The translations under genes and the position numbers were made by a program. From the NCBI GenBank assembly GCA_016840825.1, contig JAEORN010000030.1, positions 1 through 5,282 on the forward strand: DNA of 5,282 bases. Direction: 5' to 3'. Source of the DNA: Candidatus Thorarchaeota archaeon (GTDB lineage Archaea; Asgardarchaeota; Thorarchaeia; Thorarchaeales; Thorarchaeaceae). The notes under the pieces are model-generated. The model made no database searches and was not told the origin of the DNA. It saw only the letters and a program-made list of their open reading frames with translations. Below, one piece after another: positions 1 to 5,282 of the stretch. How positions within the stretch are numbered: position 1 is the first letter of the stretch; every line of letters starts with the position of its first letter.

Positions 1-791
1 ATGCAGGAATCTTCATCCTGCTTAGAATACTATTTGGTTCGTTGATCTTTCTCTCCATGGGAACGCTGTTCTACTTGCCCACTGAGGCGATGCTACCAGC
101 CATTGTTTCTATCAAAGGAAACGTGCTTCTGTTCATCCTACTAGTAATAGCGCTCATTCCATTGTCATTCTCTAGTTTGATTTTTGGAATACCACTTAGC
201 AATGCGCTCGCATCTATAAACAAGAAATTCTCATTCTATGCATCACGAGTGAGAGTACTGGAAGCTTTGATCTTCGTCATTGGAATGGTGCTGCTAATTG
301 CAGAGATACCACTATTCTACCAAGTCATGCTGTTTGGCATGATTCTCTATGGAGTCCATCTAATACTAGTTGGATACTTAGTTTTCATTTCGGGCTTTCT
401 GAATCGGATTTCAGGTCTTATCCTCATCATTGGAGGTGCTGCAGGATACCTTCTTGGAAGTCTTATCGGTTTCATTGCTCCAACCTTGGTCCTTTTCTCA
501 GCTGTTGGTATTGCACTTGCAATCGTCTCCGAGGTAATCCTTGCCATTAATCTCATTATTACAGCAAAAAGAACAACCTTTGGAGACCCTGATTCAAGGT
601 CTCGAGTAAGTAGGATCTTGAAGAAATTGGGTGAAGCAACAACAGCAGAGATCGTTGCGGAAGCGACAAAGGATTCAGATGAGTGCAAGGATCGTGCTCC
701 TAGAACCCTTAGGGAGATGGAGCTAGACGGAGAAGTGACAAAGAAGTTCTCAAAAGAGAAGAAGGGATACGTTTGGTCATTGGTTAGCTAG
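1..791 (+). CDS. DUF4386-like membrane protein with C-terminal winged-helix domain (5' partial)
   Basis: The reading frame (codons from base 3) is open to the left edge, so the true start lies outside the window. The TTG at 42 is only the first possible start inside it, and 262 residues are visible. Residues about 1-185 are mostly hydrophobic, with five or six membrane spans (roughly 1-25 cut by the edge, 39-63, 84-102, 107-128, 135-156, 160-186). The stretch with GYLVFISGFLNR followed by a glycine-rich span resembles the core of the DUF4386 family, whose function is unknown. Residues about 199-262 look like a winged helix: helix RVSRILKKLGE, helix TTAEIVAEA, a recognition-type helix ending LREMELDGEV, then a basic wing ending KGYVWSLV. 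Inference: a membrane-anchored one-component regulator, or a membrane protein whose tail contacts nucleic acid. The fold assignments come from pattern reading. The membrane call is firm, DUF4386 is likely and the winged helix is likely. Confidence 0.78.
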   Translation, partial: AGIFILLRILFGSLIFLSMGTLFYLPTEAMLPAIVSIKGNVLLFILLVIALIPLSFSSLIFGIPLSNALASINKKFSFYASRVRVLEALIFVIGMVLLIAEIPLFYQVMLFGMILYGVHLILVGYLVFISGFLNRISGLILIIGGAAGYLLGSLIGFIAPTLVLFSAVGIALAIVSEVILAINLIITAKRTTFGDPDSRSRVSRILKKLGEATTAEIVAEATKDSDECKDRAPRTLREMELDGEVTKKFSKEKKGYVWSLVS

Positions 792-843
792 ATTTGCTCA
801 AGAAACCTGCTCATCAGATCCAATTTTGTCTGTCCAAATTGAG

Positions 844-862
844 TTAATATGCATCAATATAG
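844..862 (+). promoter_or_regulatory. Candidate TATA boxes for the PH/GRAM-like gene
   Basis: Two AT-rich TATA-like octamers lie in the 98-base gap before the ATG at 890: TTAATATG at 844-851 and CAATATAG at 855-862. With the usual archaeal spacing of about 26 bases, the first would start transcription near 873, leaving a short leader that keeps the Shine-Dalgarno-like GAGGT. The second would start near 884 and give an almost leaderless mRNA without it. The first therefore fits better. No BRE element is clear. Confidence 0.35.
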
Positions 863-877
863 AATAGTTACTGATTT

Positions 878-882
878 GAGGT
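878..882 (+). promoter_or_regulatory. Ribosome binding site (GAGGT) before the 890 ATG
   Basis: GAGGT ends 7 bases before the ATG and is complementary to the CCUCC-containing 3' end of archaeal and bacterial 16S rRNA. It supports the ATG at 890 as the start of the 254-residue protein. It is the only clear Shine-Dalgarno sequence with good spacing in the window. Confidence 0.55.
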
Positions 883-889
883 TTTAACC

Positions 890-1654
890 ATGGGTCAGGA
901 TTTTGAGAAACTTCGGAAAGAAGTCATCGAAAAGATGAACAAAGGAAAATCTGGCGACGTCGGAAATGAATTGAGAAAAGTATTCGAAAAAATCGATCCT
1001 TCCGAGTTCCAGATGTTTGGTGAGGTCATGAAGGAGGCCATTTTGATCGATCCTGCATTGTTCTCAGAAAAGGCATACATCCTCTTTGACAAGATGATGC
1101 GTGCAAGAAAAGCAGACAAATTGGCTGAGTTCGAGCGATTCTTCGTCCAGAACTTTTGCAAGTTACCAGGAGAAGAATTCCATGTTGTTTGTGATGGATG
1201 GGTTGAAACAGGCAAGTCTGTAATTAAGGGACAAGTCTTCGTTTCAGACCATCGTGTCATCGCTACTGGAGTTCAAGAAGCTAAAGCAGCACGAGTTAGC
1301 GGTGGTGGTGTATTCGCATTTCTAAGCCTAGTCCAACTTGGTAGTTACATGTACAACAAATCCATCATGGATCAGATTGCTAAGGGAATTACTGATAGTG
1401 GTTACCAGATGGTAAACTATGGAGTTCTATACCCCGTCCACGGTGGGTACGAAATAGAACAAGAAGCTAAAGGTTTCAGAGCGAAACAGGCGGACCGTGT
1501 TAATTACAAGGTTGATGTACCCTATGCTGATAAGAAGGGTAACCAACAAGTCGCTGATATTGATGTGTCGATTGTGGTTAACATCAAAGATCCTGAAATC
1601 CAAGCCAAGCTCGATAAGATAGAGTCTATAGTTCGTGCTCATGCTAAGGCATAG
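890..1654 (+). CDS. Uncharacterised protein, possible PH/GRAM-like domain
   Basis: A 254-residue protein with no signal peptide. The start ATG has a well-spaced GAGGT. Residues 1-90 are charged and helical (KLRKEVIEKMNKGK at the start, then several amphipathic helices). From about residue 93 the pattern becomes beta-rich: GEEFHVVCDGWVETG, a basic strand, then GQVFVSDHRVIATG. This resembles the opening strands of GRAM/PH-like domains, where a strand reading 'vT..RvI..G' is typical. Residues 137-178 form a glycine-rich, apolar insert (GGGVFAFLSLVQLGSYMY at 138-155) that could be a membrane-touching loop. Further strands follow (203-232) and a closing helix (234-253). If the PH/GRAM fold is right, a membrane or lipid-linked role is plausible. 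This is inference and the ligand is unknown. The gene precedes a strong hairpin, so it probably forms its own transcript. That it is a real gene is near certain; the domain name is tentative. Confidence 0.9.
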   Translation: MGQDFEKLRKEVIEKMNKGKSGDVGNELRKVFEKIDPSEFQMFGEVMKEAILIDPALFSEKAYILFDKMMRARKADKLAEFERFFVQNFCKLPGEEFHVVCDGWVETGKSVIKGQVFVSDHRVIATGVQEAKAARVSGGGVFAFLSLVQLGSYMYNKSIMDQIAKGITDSGYQMVNYGVLYPVHGGYEIEQEAKGFRAKQADRVNYKVDVPYADKKGNQQVADIDVSIVVNIKDPEIQAKLDKIESIVRAHAKA

Positions 1655-1669
1655 AGTTTGAAAGGAATT

Positions 1670-1721
1670 AATTCGGACATGTATACTCTTTCGGGAGATA
1701 CATGTTCTGAATTCCATTTTT
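1670..1721 (+). terminator. Long hairpin with UUCG loop and T-run between convergent genes
   Basis: Hand pairing gives 19 base pairs. 1670-1674 pairs with 1709-1713, 1675-1684 with 1698-1707, and 1686-1689 with 1694-1697. A single bulge sits at A1685 and another at T1708, and the loop is TTCG at 1690-1693. Two pairs are G-U wobbles (1676/1706 and 1689/1694). Five T residues follow at 1717-1721. The hairpin lies 15 bases after the stop of the + strand gene and 25 bases beyond the stop of the - strand HD gene. It is well placed to terminate the + strand transcript and perhaps to block read-through from both sides. The T-run serves the + strand only. Confidence 0.7.
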
Positions 1722-1738
1722 CTAACATTAAGTAGAAT

Positions 1739-2386
1739 TCATTCCAGATTGACTTCTTCCTCCAACATCTTCACGAGGGTAGCGAGATTCTGATATCTCG
1801 ATTCAGCAATCTTTTTCCCAGGTGCTGTAAAGATGCTGTCTGCAATCTGTCTAGACACAATTAGATATTCCTGAAGCCGCTCAAGTACATCACTCATTTT
1901 TGAGTTTGGCTCAAACCTAACAATATTGAGGATACCTCGGATTGCTGCAGTTATCCCAACCTTTGTCAGTTTGTCTGCTTCCCATACTATTTGATTCTCC
2001 AGATTCTCAAGAGGCTTTTCCGCAGTATATCCGCCATGTGATTCTATCGCATCACAGATTCTTTCGGTAGAATCAGAGTCCATACCCTCATCTAAGAGCA
2101 TCCCGCGAGCACGTTCAGCTCCTAATTCCCAATGATTATAGTTCTTCCATGTTCTTGGTCCTGCGATGTCATGCATCCATGCACCCAAAACAGCCACATC
2201 ATAATTTGCAGAAGTCTTGCGAGCAAGATACTTAGCGATTTGCGCTGCCTCGAAAACATGATCGTATCTGTAATTGAATGGAGGGACATCCAAACCACAA
2301 ATCTGCTCTTGCCATTCTCTTACTGCTTCAACTGCACTCTCATCTTCTATGATCTTTCGTATCTTCTCTTCAAGTCCTTCAATCAT
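1739..2386 (-). CDS. HD-domain metal-dependent phosphohydrolase
   Basis: 215 residues from the ATG at 2386. The frame stays open back to a TTG at 2440, but that would add an unremarkable 18 residues and lies upstream of the start site predicted from the nearest TATA-like box, so the ATG is preferred. The HD signature is complete: H43 (in YRYDH), H72-D73 (in WMHDIAG), H85 (in NHWELGAERA), H117 (in ESHGG) and D138 (in WEADKL). These can bind one metal, and the two extra histidines are typical of HD enzymes that hold two metals. HD proteins hydrolyse phosphate esters of nucleotides or cyclic nucleotides; the substrate cannot be told here. The N-terminal 25 residues and the C-terminal 60 are helical, with a terminal heptad-like segment (NLATLVKMLEEEVNLE). 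It is the last - strand gene, convergent with the PH/GRAM-like gene. The family is confident; the specific reaction is unknown. Confidence 0.9.
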   Translation of the reverse strand: MIEGLEEKIRKIIEDESAVEAVREWQEQICGLDVPPFNYRYDHVFEAAQIAKYLARKTSANYDVAVLGAWMHDIAGPRTWKNYNHWELGAERARGMLLDEGMDSDSTERICDAIESHGGYTAEKPLENLENQIVWEADKLTKVGITAAIRGILNIVRFEPNSKMSDVLERLQEYLIVSRQIADSIFTAPGKKIAESRYQNLATLVKMLEEEVNLE

Positions 2387-2444
2387 GTGAATCGTTTTGC
2401 ATGAATCATCCAATCTTATGAATGTCACCAACAAATGCAAACTG

Positions 2445-2452
2445 AATATTTT
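2445..2452 (-). promoter_or_regulatory. Candidate TATA box for the HD gene
   Basis: On the - strand this reads AAAATATT, in the 81-base gap between the GNAT stop (2468) and the HD ATG (2386). A start site about 26 bases downstream would fall near 2422, giving a leader of about 36 bases. No good Shine-Dalgarno sequence precedes the ATG. The HD gene may alternatively be read through from the GNAT gene. Confidence 0.3.
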
Positions 2453-2467
2453 GACTTCCTGAAGGTG

Positions 2468-3445
2468 CTAGAGATATCTGTTCATCGAGATGCTCTCACG
2501 GATGTTCTTGAAGCCAAGACTTTCAATCTTTGAGATAGTGTCCCTACGCTCTATCGAACAGTTGATTGATGCTATGGTTAGTCCACGATACTGAGATTCG
2601 ATTTCCAATATTCTCGGAATGACATCAAGTAGCAACTCATTATCTCGCTCAAGTAGAAGTGGAGACGACAGATTGATCTTACCTTCTACAGTCGATTGAG
2701 CTGCTTGAAGGAATCCTTTGGGTTTCTCTTGTTCGTCCGAGTAGAACGCATAGGTGTTTATCGATTGACCTGCGAGTCGACGAGCAAAGAAACGAATTGC
2801 TCTTGATGGTACTAAATCTTTGACAAATTTCTCGCGGCCTTTGATTTCTAGATGACCTGCTGGAAAACAATCATCAAGCATATGAGCGACATCATTGAAA
2901 GGAATCGTGTTAACCTCTCGGAGAGTCACTCTCGAAGATGAATCCGTTTCAAGAGATGCGATTGAGTCTGATTCAAAACTACCTGAATGATAGGTGGTCT
3001 CAAACCCCTCAGATTTGTATAGACTAACTGCGTTGGTGTTATCAGCTCTGGCACCAAGTCCTACTCTCTTCAAATTCCGTTCCTGTGCAATTTGGAATGA
3101 TAACCTGAGTAAATCTCGTGCGAAACCTTGTCGTCTATACTCTGGAAGTGTCATTAGATTCCCAACATAGACATGATCCTTCTCGATGTTCAACTGAACG
3201 CCACTAGCAATCTTGTTATCCAATGTTCCTACATGGAACTCCATTCTTAGGCCAATCGCTTTGGTTATGATCTTGTAAAGTGGATGTTGTAGCTTCTTCA
3301 TGAGTCTGCGAAACTCATCTTCATCAATTCGGTCTTGTTCAATACTATCTTTGAATGCTATTTGCATCAGTGTCATGAATTCATCCATCTCGTCAGGTCG
3401 CATCCTACGAATCTCACGAGAGGAGCTTGAATGTGTAGCTGTCAT
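2468..3445 (-). CDS. GNAT N-acetyltransferase with degenerate second half
   Basis: 325 residues, about twice the length of a single GNAT domain. The N-terminal domain (about 10-150) is a convincing acetyl-CoA-dependent N-acetyltransferase. It opens with EIRRMRPDEMDEF, has the motif A strand and loop VGNLMTLPEYRRQGFA (RxxGxA pyrophosphate-binding pattern at R104, G107, A109) and a motif B region with N136, N138, A139, Y143 and G147-F148. Y143 sits where many GNATs carry the general acid. A serine/aspartate-rich linker (about 155-172) leads to a second half (173-325) that opens like a GNAT strand (VTLREV) and ends like one (ESLGFKNIRESISMNRYL) but lacks an RxxGxG/A loop, so it is probably non-catalytic or substrate-binding. 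The ATG at 3445 is favoured because a TATA-like box sits about 30 bases upstream. The acceptor substrate is unknown; protein, peptide or small-molecule amines are all possible. Confidence 0.9.
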   Translation of the reverse strand: MTATHSSSSREIRRMRPDEMDEFMTLMQIAFKDSIEQDRIDEDEFRRLMKKLQHPLYKIITKAIGLRMEFHVGTLDNKIASGVQLNIEKDHVYVGNLMTLPEYRRQGFARDLLRLSFQIAQERNLKRVGLGARADNTNAVSLYKSEGFETTYHSGSFESDSIASLETDSSSRVTLREVNTIPFNDVAHMLDDCFPAGHLEIKGREKFVKDLVPSRAIRFFARRLAGQSINTYAFYSDEQEKPKGFLQAAQSTVEGKINLSSPLLLERDNELLLDVIPRILEIESQYRGLTIASINCSIERRDTISKIESLGFKNIRESISMNRYL

Positions 3446-3471
3446 AATGATCTACCCTAGACTGGTTACTG

Positions 3472-3479
3472 TATATCTT
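3472..3479 (-). promoter_or_regulatory. Candidate TATA box for the GNAT gene (near-leaderless transcript)
   Basis: On the - strand this reads AAGATATA, centred about 30 bases before the ATG at 3445. With archaeal geometry, transcription would begin about 4-5 bases before the ATG, giving an essentially leaderless mRNA. A weak AGGGT lies between box and ATG and would not be transcribed in that case. The box lies only 8 bases past the T-run of the upstream terminator-like hairpin. Confidence 0.4.
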
Positions 3480-3487
3480 GATACTGG

Positions 3488-3514
3488 AAAAAAGTGACCA
3501 TAAACTTGGTCACT
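3488..3514 (-). terminator. Hairpin plus T-run after the methyltransferase gene
   Basis: On the - strand a perfect 8-base stem, AGTGACCA with TGGTCACT (3514-3507 and 3500-3493), encloses a 6-base loop and is followed by five more T residues (3492-3488). It begins 7 bases after the methyltransferase stop codon. This has the form of an intrinsic terminator. Because the palindrome also lies just upstream of the GNAT TATA-like box, an operator role cannot be excluded. Confidence 0.6.
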
Positions 3515-3521
3515 AACGCAG

Positions 3522-4823
3522 CTAATCGGATTTCTTCGGATTAATACAAGAGATCTTTATCGTTTTCACAATAAGAAATTCTGGTCTTTTTTCATCATCC
3601 CAATAGGCGGTTCTTGGAGATCGTTCTACTATTTCCCTCGGGATTTTTGGTTCACTCATTTCCAACATAACTAGATCATTCTTTACCAGTTCATTGATGT
3701 ATGAGCTGATAGTTCTTTGAAAATGAAGACCATAGGTTTGTGGGGGGACTACGTCCCAACCAAAATCGAATCGAACAGGCCGTTCATCATAATAGTCCAA
3801 TATGATACGTACTCTATCTTCGTTTCTCTCGCTATCGGGAGGAACTCTTACACCTGTGGTTGTAGGGAATGAGAAGGCAGGATGAAGGATACTGAACACA
3901 AAGATGCCCCCCTCTTTTAGAACATCCGCGATTTGCTTGATGACAGTCCGGTAGTTCTCAATATCCATGAGAGCCATATTGCATACTACCTTGTCATATG
4001 GACCATCAAGATGTTTTGATATCTCCTCAGCATTGAGGTTCAGATAGGAGATTCCCAAAGGCTCCTTCTTTTCTTCTTCGATTGCATAATCAAGCATCTT
4101 CGAGATATCAATTCCCGTGACGATTGCGCCACGGCTAGCTAAGTTTCTCGCAACATCACCCTTACCGCAGGCTACATCCAGAATCTTATCGTCCTTCTGG
4201 ACATCAAGCATACGATAGACATCAGGTAATATCCTGTACTTATGATGATAGTTTTCCTCTTCCACAGTCAACCAGTGTGGAGCCATAGCATCCCATGTTG
4301 ACTTAGGATCATATTCGTCAAGTGATTCAAGTCTCGTGGAGAAGAAGCGCTTTCCCAACGAACGAACTCTTTCTGAACCCCATGCTTGGTGTGGGAATTC
4401 CTGTGATCTGAATTCTGATGTAGCACTTGGTGTCCAAATCACGACCCCATCATCTGGGAGAAGCTCACCTGTTTGATATGGATGTATTCCTCTGTACTCG
4501 GCGAAATCCAGTGCATGGTTGAGCTTTCCGCAAGAATGACAGGGAATATCATAGTAGTAGTCATAAACCAAAAACTCTTTCCGAATCATCTTCTCTTCTG
4601 CACAGTCCACGCACGTGAATACATGACAATCCGGACACCAAGCAATTCCGTTGAAATGCACCTCTTTTCCACATTTCCCACATTGATATTTCCAGTGGAT
4701 TTCACATCGAGGTGTGAAACTCAGAGTATCGTTTGTTGCATGATTCACCTGATAATCGTCGACAATTTTCGCGTATTGAGAACAATAGAAACATGTAACT
4801 TTATGAGAAGAAGTTATAGGCAA
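3522..4823 (-). CDS. Class I SAM-dependent methyltransferase with N-terminal zinc-finger region
   Basis: 433 residues from a TTG at 4823; no ATG, GTG or other TTG extends the frame upstream. Residues 1-100 hold zinc-ligand pairs: C11/C14, C40/H43, C48/C51, C63/C66, C71/C74 and C95/C98. The last four pairs have the order and spacing of a cross-brace finger (CxxC-x11-CxxC-x4-CxxC-x20-CxxC), close to FYVE fingers, but the basic RRHHCR stretch that binds phosphoinositide is missing. Two successive zinc ribbons are an alternative reading. A linker (100-170) leads to a Rossmann-type methyltransferase: motif I ILDVACGKGDVARNLA (214-229), acidic D239 ending strand 2 (VTGIDIS), strand 4 region VVCNMALMDIEN (279-290), then LKEGGIFVFSILHP (302-315). 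The C-terminal part (about 360-390) carries the YGLHFQRTISSYINEL segment common in Methyltransf_11-type enzymes. It probably methylates a protein, RNA or small molecule recognised through the zinc region; the substrate is unknown. It is followed by a terminator-like hairpin. Confidence 0.9.
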   Translation of the reverse strand: MPITSSHKVTCFYCSQYAKIVDDYQVNHATNDTLSFTPRCEIHWKYQCGKCGKEVHFNGIAWCPDCHVFTCVDCAEEKMIRKEFLVYDYYYDIPCHSCGKLNHALDFAEYRGIHPYQTGELLPDDGVVIWTPSATSEFRSQEFPHQAWGSERVRSLGKRFFSTRLESLDEYDPKSTWDAMAPHWLTVEEENYHHKYRILPDVYRMLDVQKDDKILDVACGKGDVARNLASRGAIVTGIDISKMLDYAIEEEKKEPLGISYLNLNAEEISKHLDGPYDKVVCNMALMDIENYRTVIKQIADVLKEGGIFVFSILHPAFSFPTTTGVRVPPDSERNEDRVRIILDYYDERPVRFDFGWDVVPPQTYGLHFQRTISSYINELVKNDLVMLEMSEPKIPREIVERSPRTAYWDDEKRPEFLIVKTIKISCINPKKSD

Positions 4824-4888
4824 TCCCCCTTCAGCATTAATTAACTGAGATAGGTTTCTGAACTTAGTGATAAGTGTTTCATGGTCCC

Positions 4889-4908
4889 CTATTGAAAGGA
4901 GTCAATAG
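4889..4908. repeat. Short inverted repeat in the methyltransferase-acetyltransferase gap
   Basis: CTATTGA at 4889-4895 and TCAATAG at 4902-4908 form a perfect 7-base inverted repeat around a 6-base loop. It starts 17 bases after the acetyltransferase stop and 65 bases before the methyltransferase start. It lacks a T-run on the - strand, so it is a weak terminator or operator candidate, or chance. The rest of the 102-base gap shows no convincing TATA box; TTAATTAA at 4837-4844 is too near the start codon. Confidence 0.35.
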
Positions 4909-4925
4909 CAAGATAATTCGTCTGA

Positions 4926-5282
4926 TCACCTCTTTGAGACAACGCCATATCTCTCAATGAAATCTGATTTGATGATGTCCATAATGACTGTATCGTCACG
5001 TTTGCCATCAATAAACCCAGATTCTCTAAGATGTCCCACTAATGAAAATCCAAACCTCTCGTAGAACTGTATTGCCTGATTATTGAATCGATAGACATAG
5101 AGACATACATTATGGAGTCCAATGATGTTGAAAGCGAAATCGAGAAGCAGAAGCATAGCGTCCTTACCATATCCTTTTCCTCGTTCCTCTGTATCAAAGA
5201 TAACGAAATTGTCCACCATACCAGTACCGTTAATCCAGTTGATGTTTGACAAATCAATAAATCCCACAAGATTACTACTTGC
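4926..5282 (-). CDS. RimJ/RimL-type GNAT N-acetyltransferase (5' partial)
   Basis: The frame is open to the right edge, with GCA as the first visible codon, so the N-terminal part is outside the window. The GTG at 5267 is internal, because the preceding codons continue a normal GNAT strand (SSNLVGFIDL). 118 residues are visible. Motif A is complete: strand NFVIFDTEERGKGYGKDAM with the RxxGxG acetyl-CoA loop at R34, G37 and G39. Motif B follows with N67, N68, A70, Y74 and G78-F79, then GHLRESGFIDGKRDDTVIMDII, which is typical of RimJ/RimL/SpeG-like GNATs (Acetyltransf_3 type). Such enzymes acetylate protein N-termini, polyamines or small amines; which one cannot be told here. The C-terminus (DFIERYGVVSKR) is intact. 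It lies 102 bases upstream of the methyltransferase on the same strand and may or may not share its transcript. Confidence 0.9.
   Translation of the reverse strand, partial: ASSNLVGFIDLSNINWINGTGMVDNFVIFDTEERGKGYGKDAMLLLLDFAFNIIGLHNVCLYVYRFNNQAIQFYERFGFSLVGHLRESGFIDGKRDDTVIMDIIKSDFIERYGVVSKR

Noticed and set aside
42..44. TTG at 42 as the start of the first membrane protein
   Set aside because: The frame is open from base 3 and the upstream codons continue a hydrophobic segment, so the gene is cut by the window edge.
821..841. Inverted repeat CAATTT/AAATTG after the membrane-protein gene as a terminator
   Set aside because: Only six AT-rich pairs around a 9-base loop with no T-run after it; easily chance.
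1427..1717. Antisense open frame of 96 codons opposite the PH/GRAM-like gene
   Set aside because: Shadow of a well-supported gene; no domain pattern, and it runs through the hairpin.
2387..2440. N-terminal extension of the HD protein to the TTG at 2440
   Set aside because: It has no recognisable domain content or ribosome site, and it starts upstream of the transcription start expected from the nearest TATA-like box.
2468..3445. GNAT-type toxin of a toxin-antitoxin pair
   Set aside because: The protein is far longer than GNAT toxins, and no small antitoxin-like gene sits beside it.
4530..4682. A true phosphoinositide-binding FYVE domain
   Set aside because: The spacing is similar, but the basic RRHHCR stretch and the preceding WxxD motif are missing, so lipid binding is not supported.
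4862..4875. ACTTA-GTGA-TAAGT mini-hairpin
   Set aside because: A 5-base stem in AT-rich DNA is expected by chance and has no adjoining signal.
5265..5267. GTG at 5267 as the start of the RimJ/RimL-type gene
   Set aside because: A start here would cut a GNAT domain in the middle of a strand; the frame is open to the right edge.

Overview
The window looks like chromosomal DNA from an archaeon, of the kind seen in mid-GC Asgard (Thorarchaeota-like) draft genomes. The evidence is indirect. AT-rich TATA-like boxes sit at archaeal distances from start codons, one gene appears nearly leaderless, a membrane protein carries an archaeal-style winged-helix tail, and several zinc-ligand pairs are fused to a methyltransferase. 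There is no rRNA, tRNA or marker gene to fix the taxonomy, so 'archaeon' is likely and 'Asgard' is only a guess. I see no CRISPR array, tRNA, insertion sequence or integrase, and no sign of phage.

Layout. On the + strand, a 5'-truncated DUF4386-like multi-spanning membrane protein with a C-terminal winged-helix domain (to 791) is followed by a 254-residue protein with a possible PH/GRAM-like fold (890-1654). A long hairpin with a UUCG loop and a T-run (1670-1721) closes this half. On the - strand, reading right to left, are a 5'-truncated RimJ/RimL-type N-acetyltransferase (5282-4926), a zinc-finger/SAM-methyltransferase fusion (4823-3522), a two-part GNAT protein (3445-2468) and an HD-domain metal phosphohydrolase (2386-1739). 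The two halves converge on the 1655-1738 intergenic region. The gaps are short (about 80-100 bp). Each holds a candidate promoter, inverted repeat or terminator, so the genes look more like adjacent single transcription units than one tight operon.

Function. Four consecutive - strand genes encode predicted modifying or hydrolytic enzymes: two acetyltransferases, one methyltransferase and one HD hydrolase. No shared pathway can be read from the sequence. The + strand membrane/winged-helix protein could act as a membrane-anchored one-component regulator. The most notable items are the methyltransferase's array of six zinc-ligand pairs, part of which matches the cysteine spacing of FYVE cross-brace fingers without their lipid-binding residues; the elaborate hairpin between the convergent genes; the DUF4386/winged-helix fusion; and the PH/GRAM-like protein with an apolar insert. 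Nothing here is proven to be a new system.
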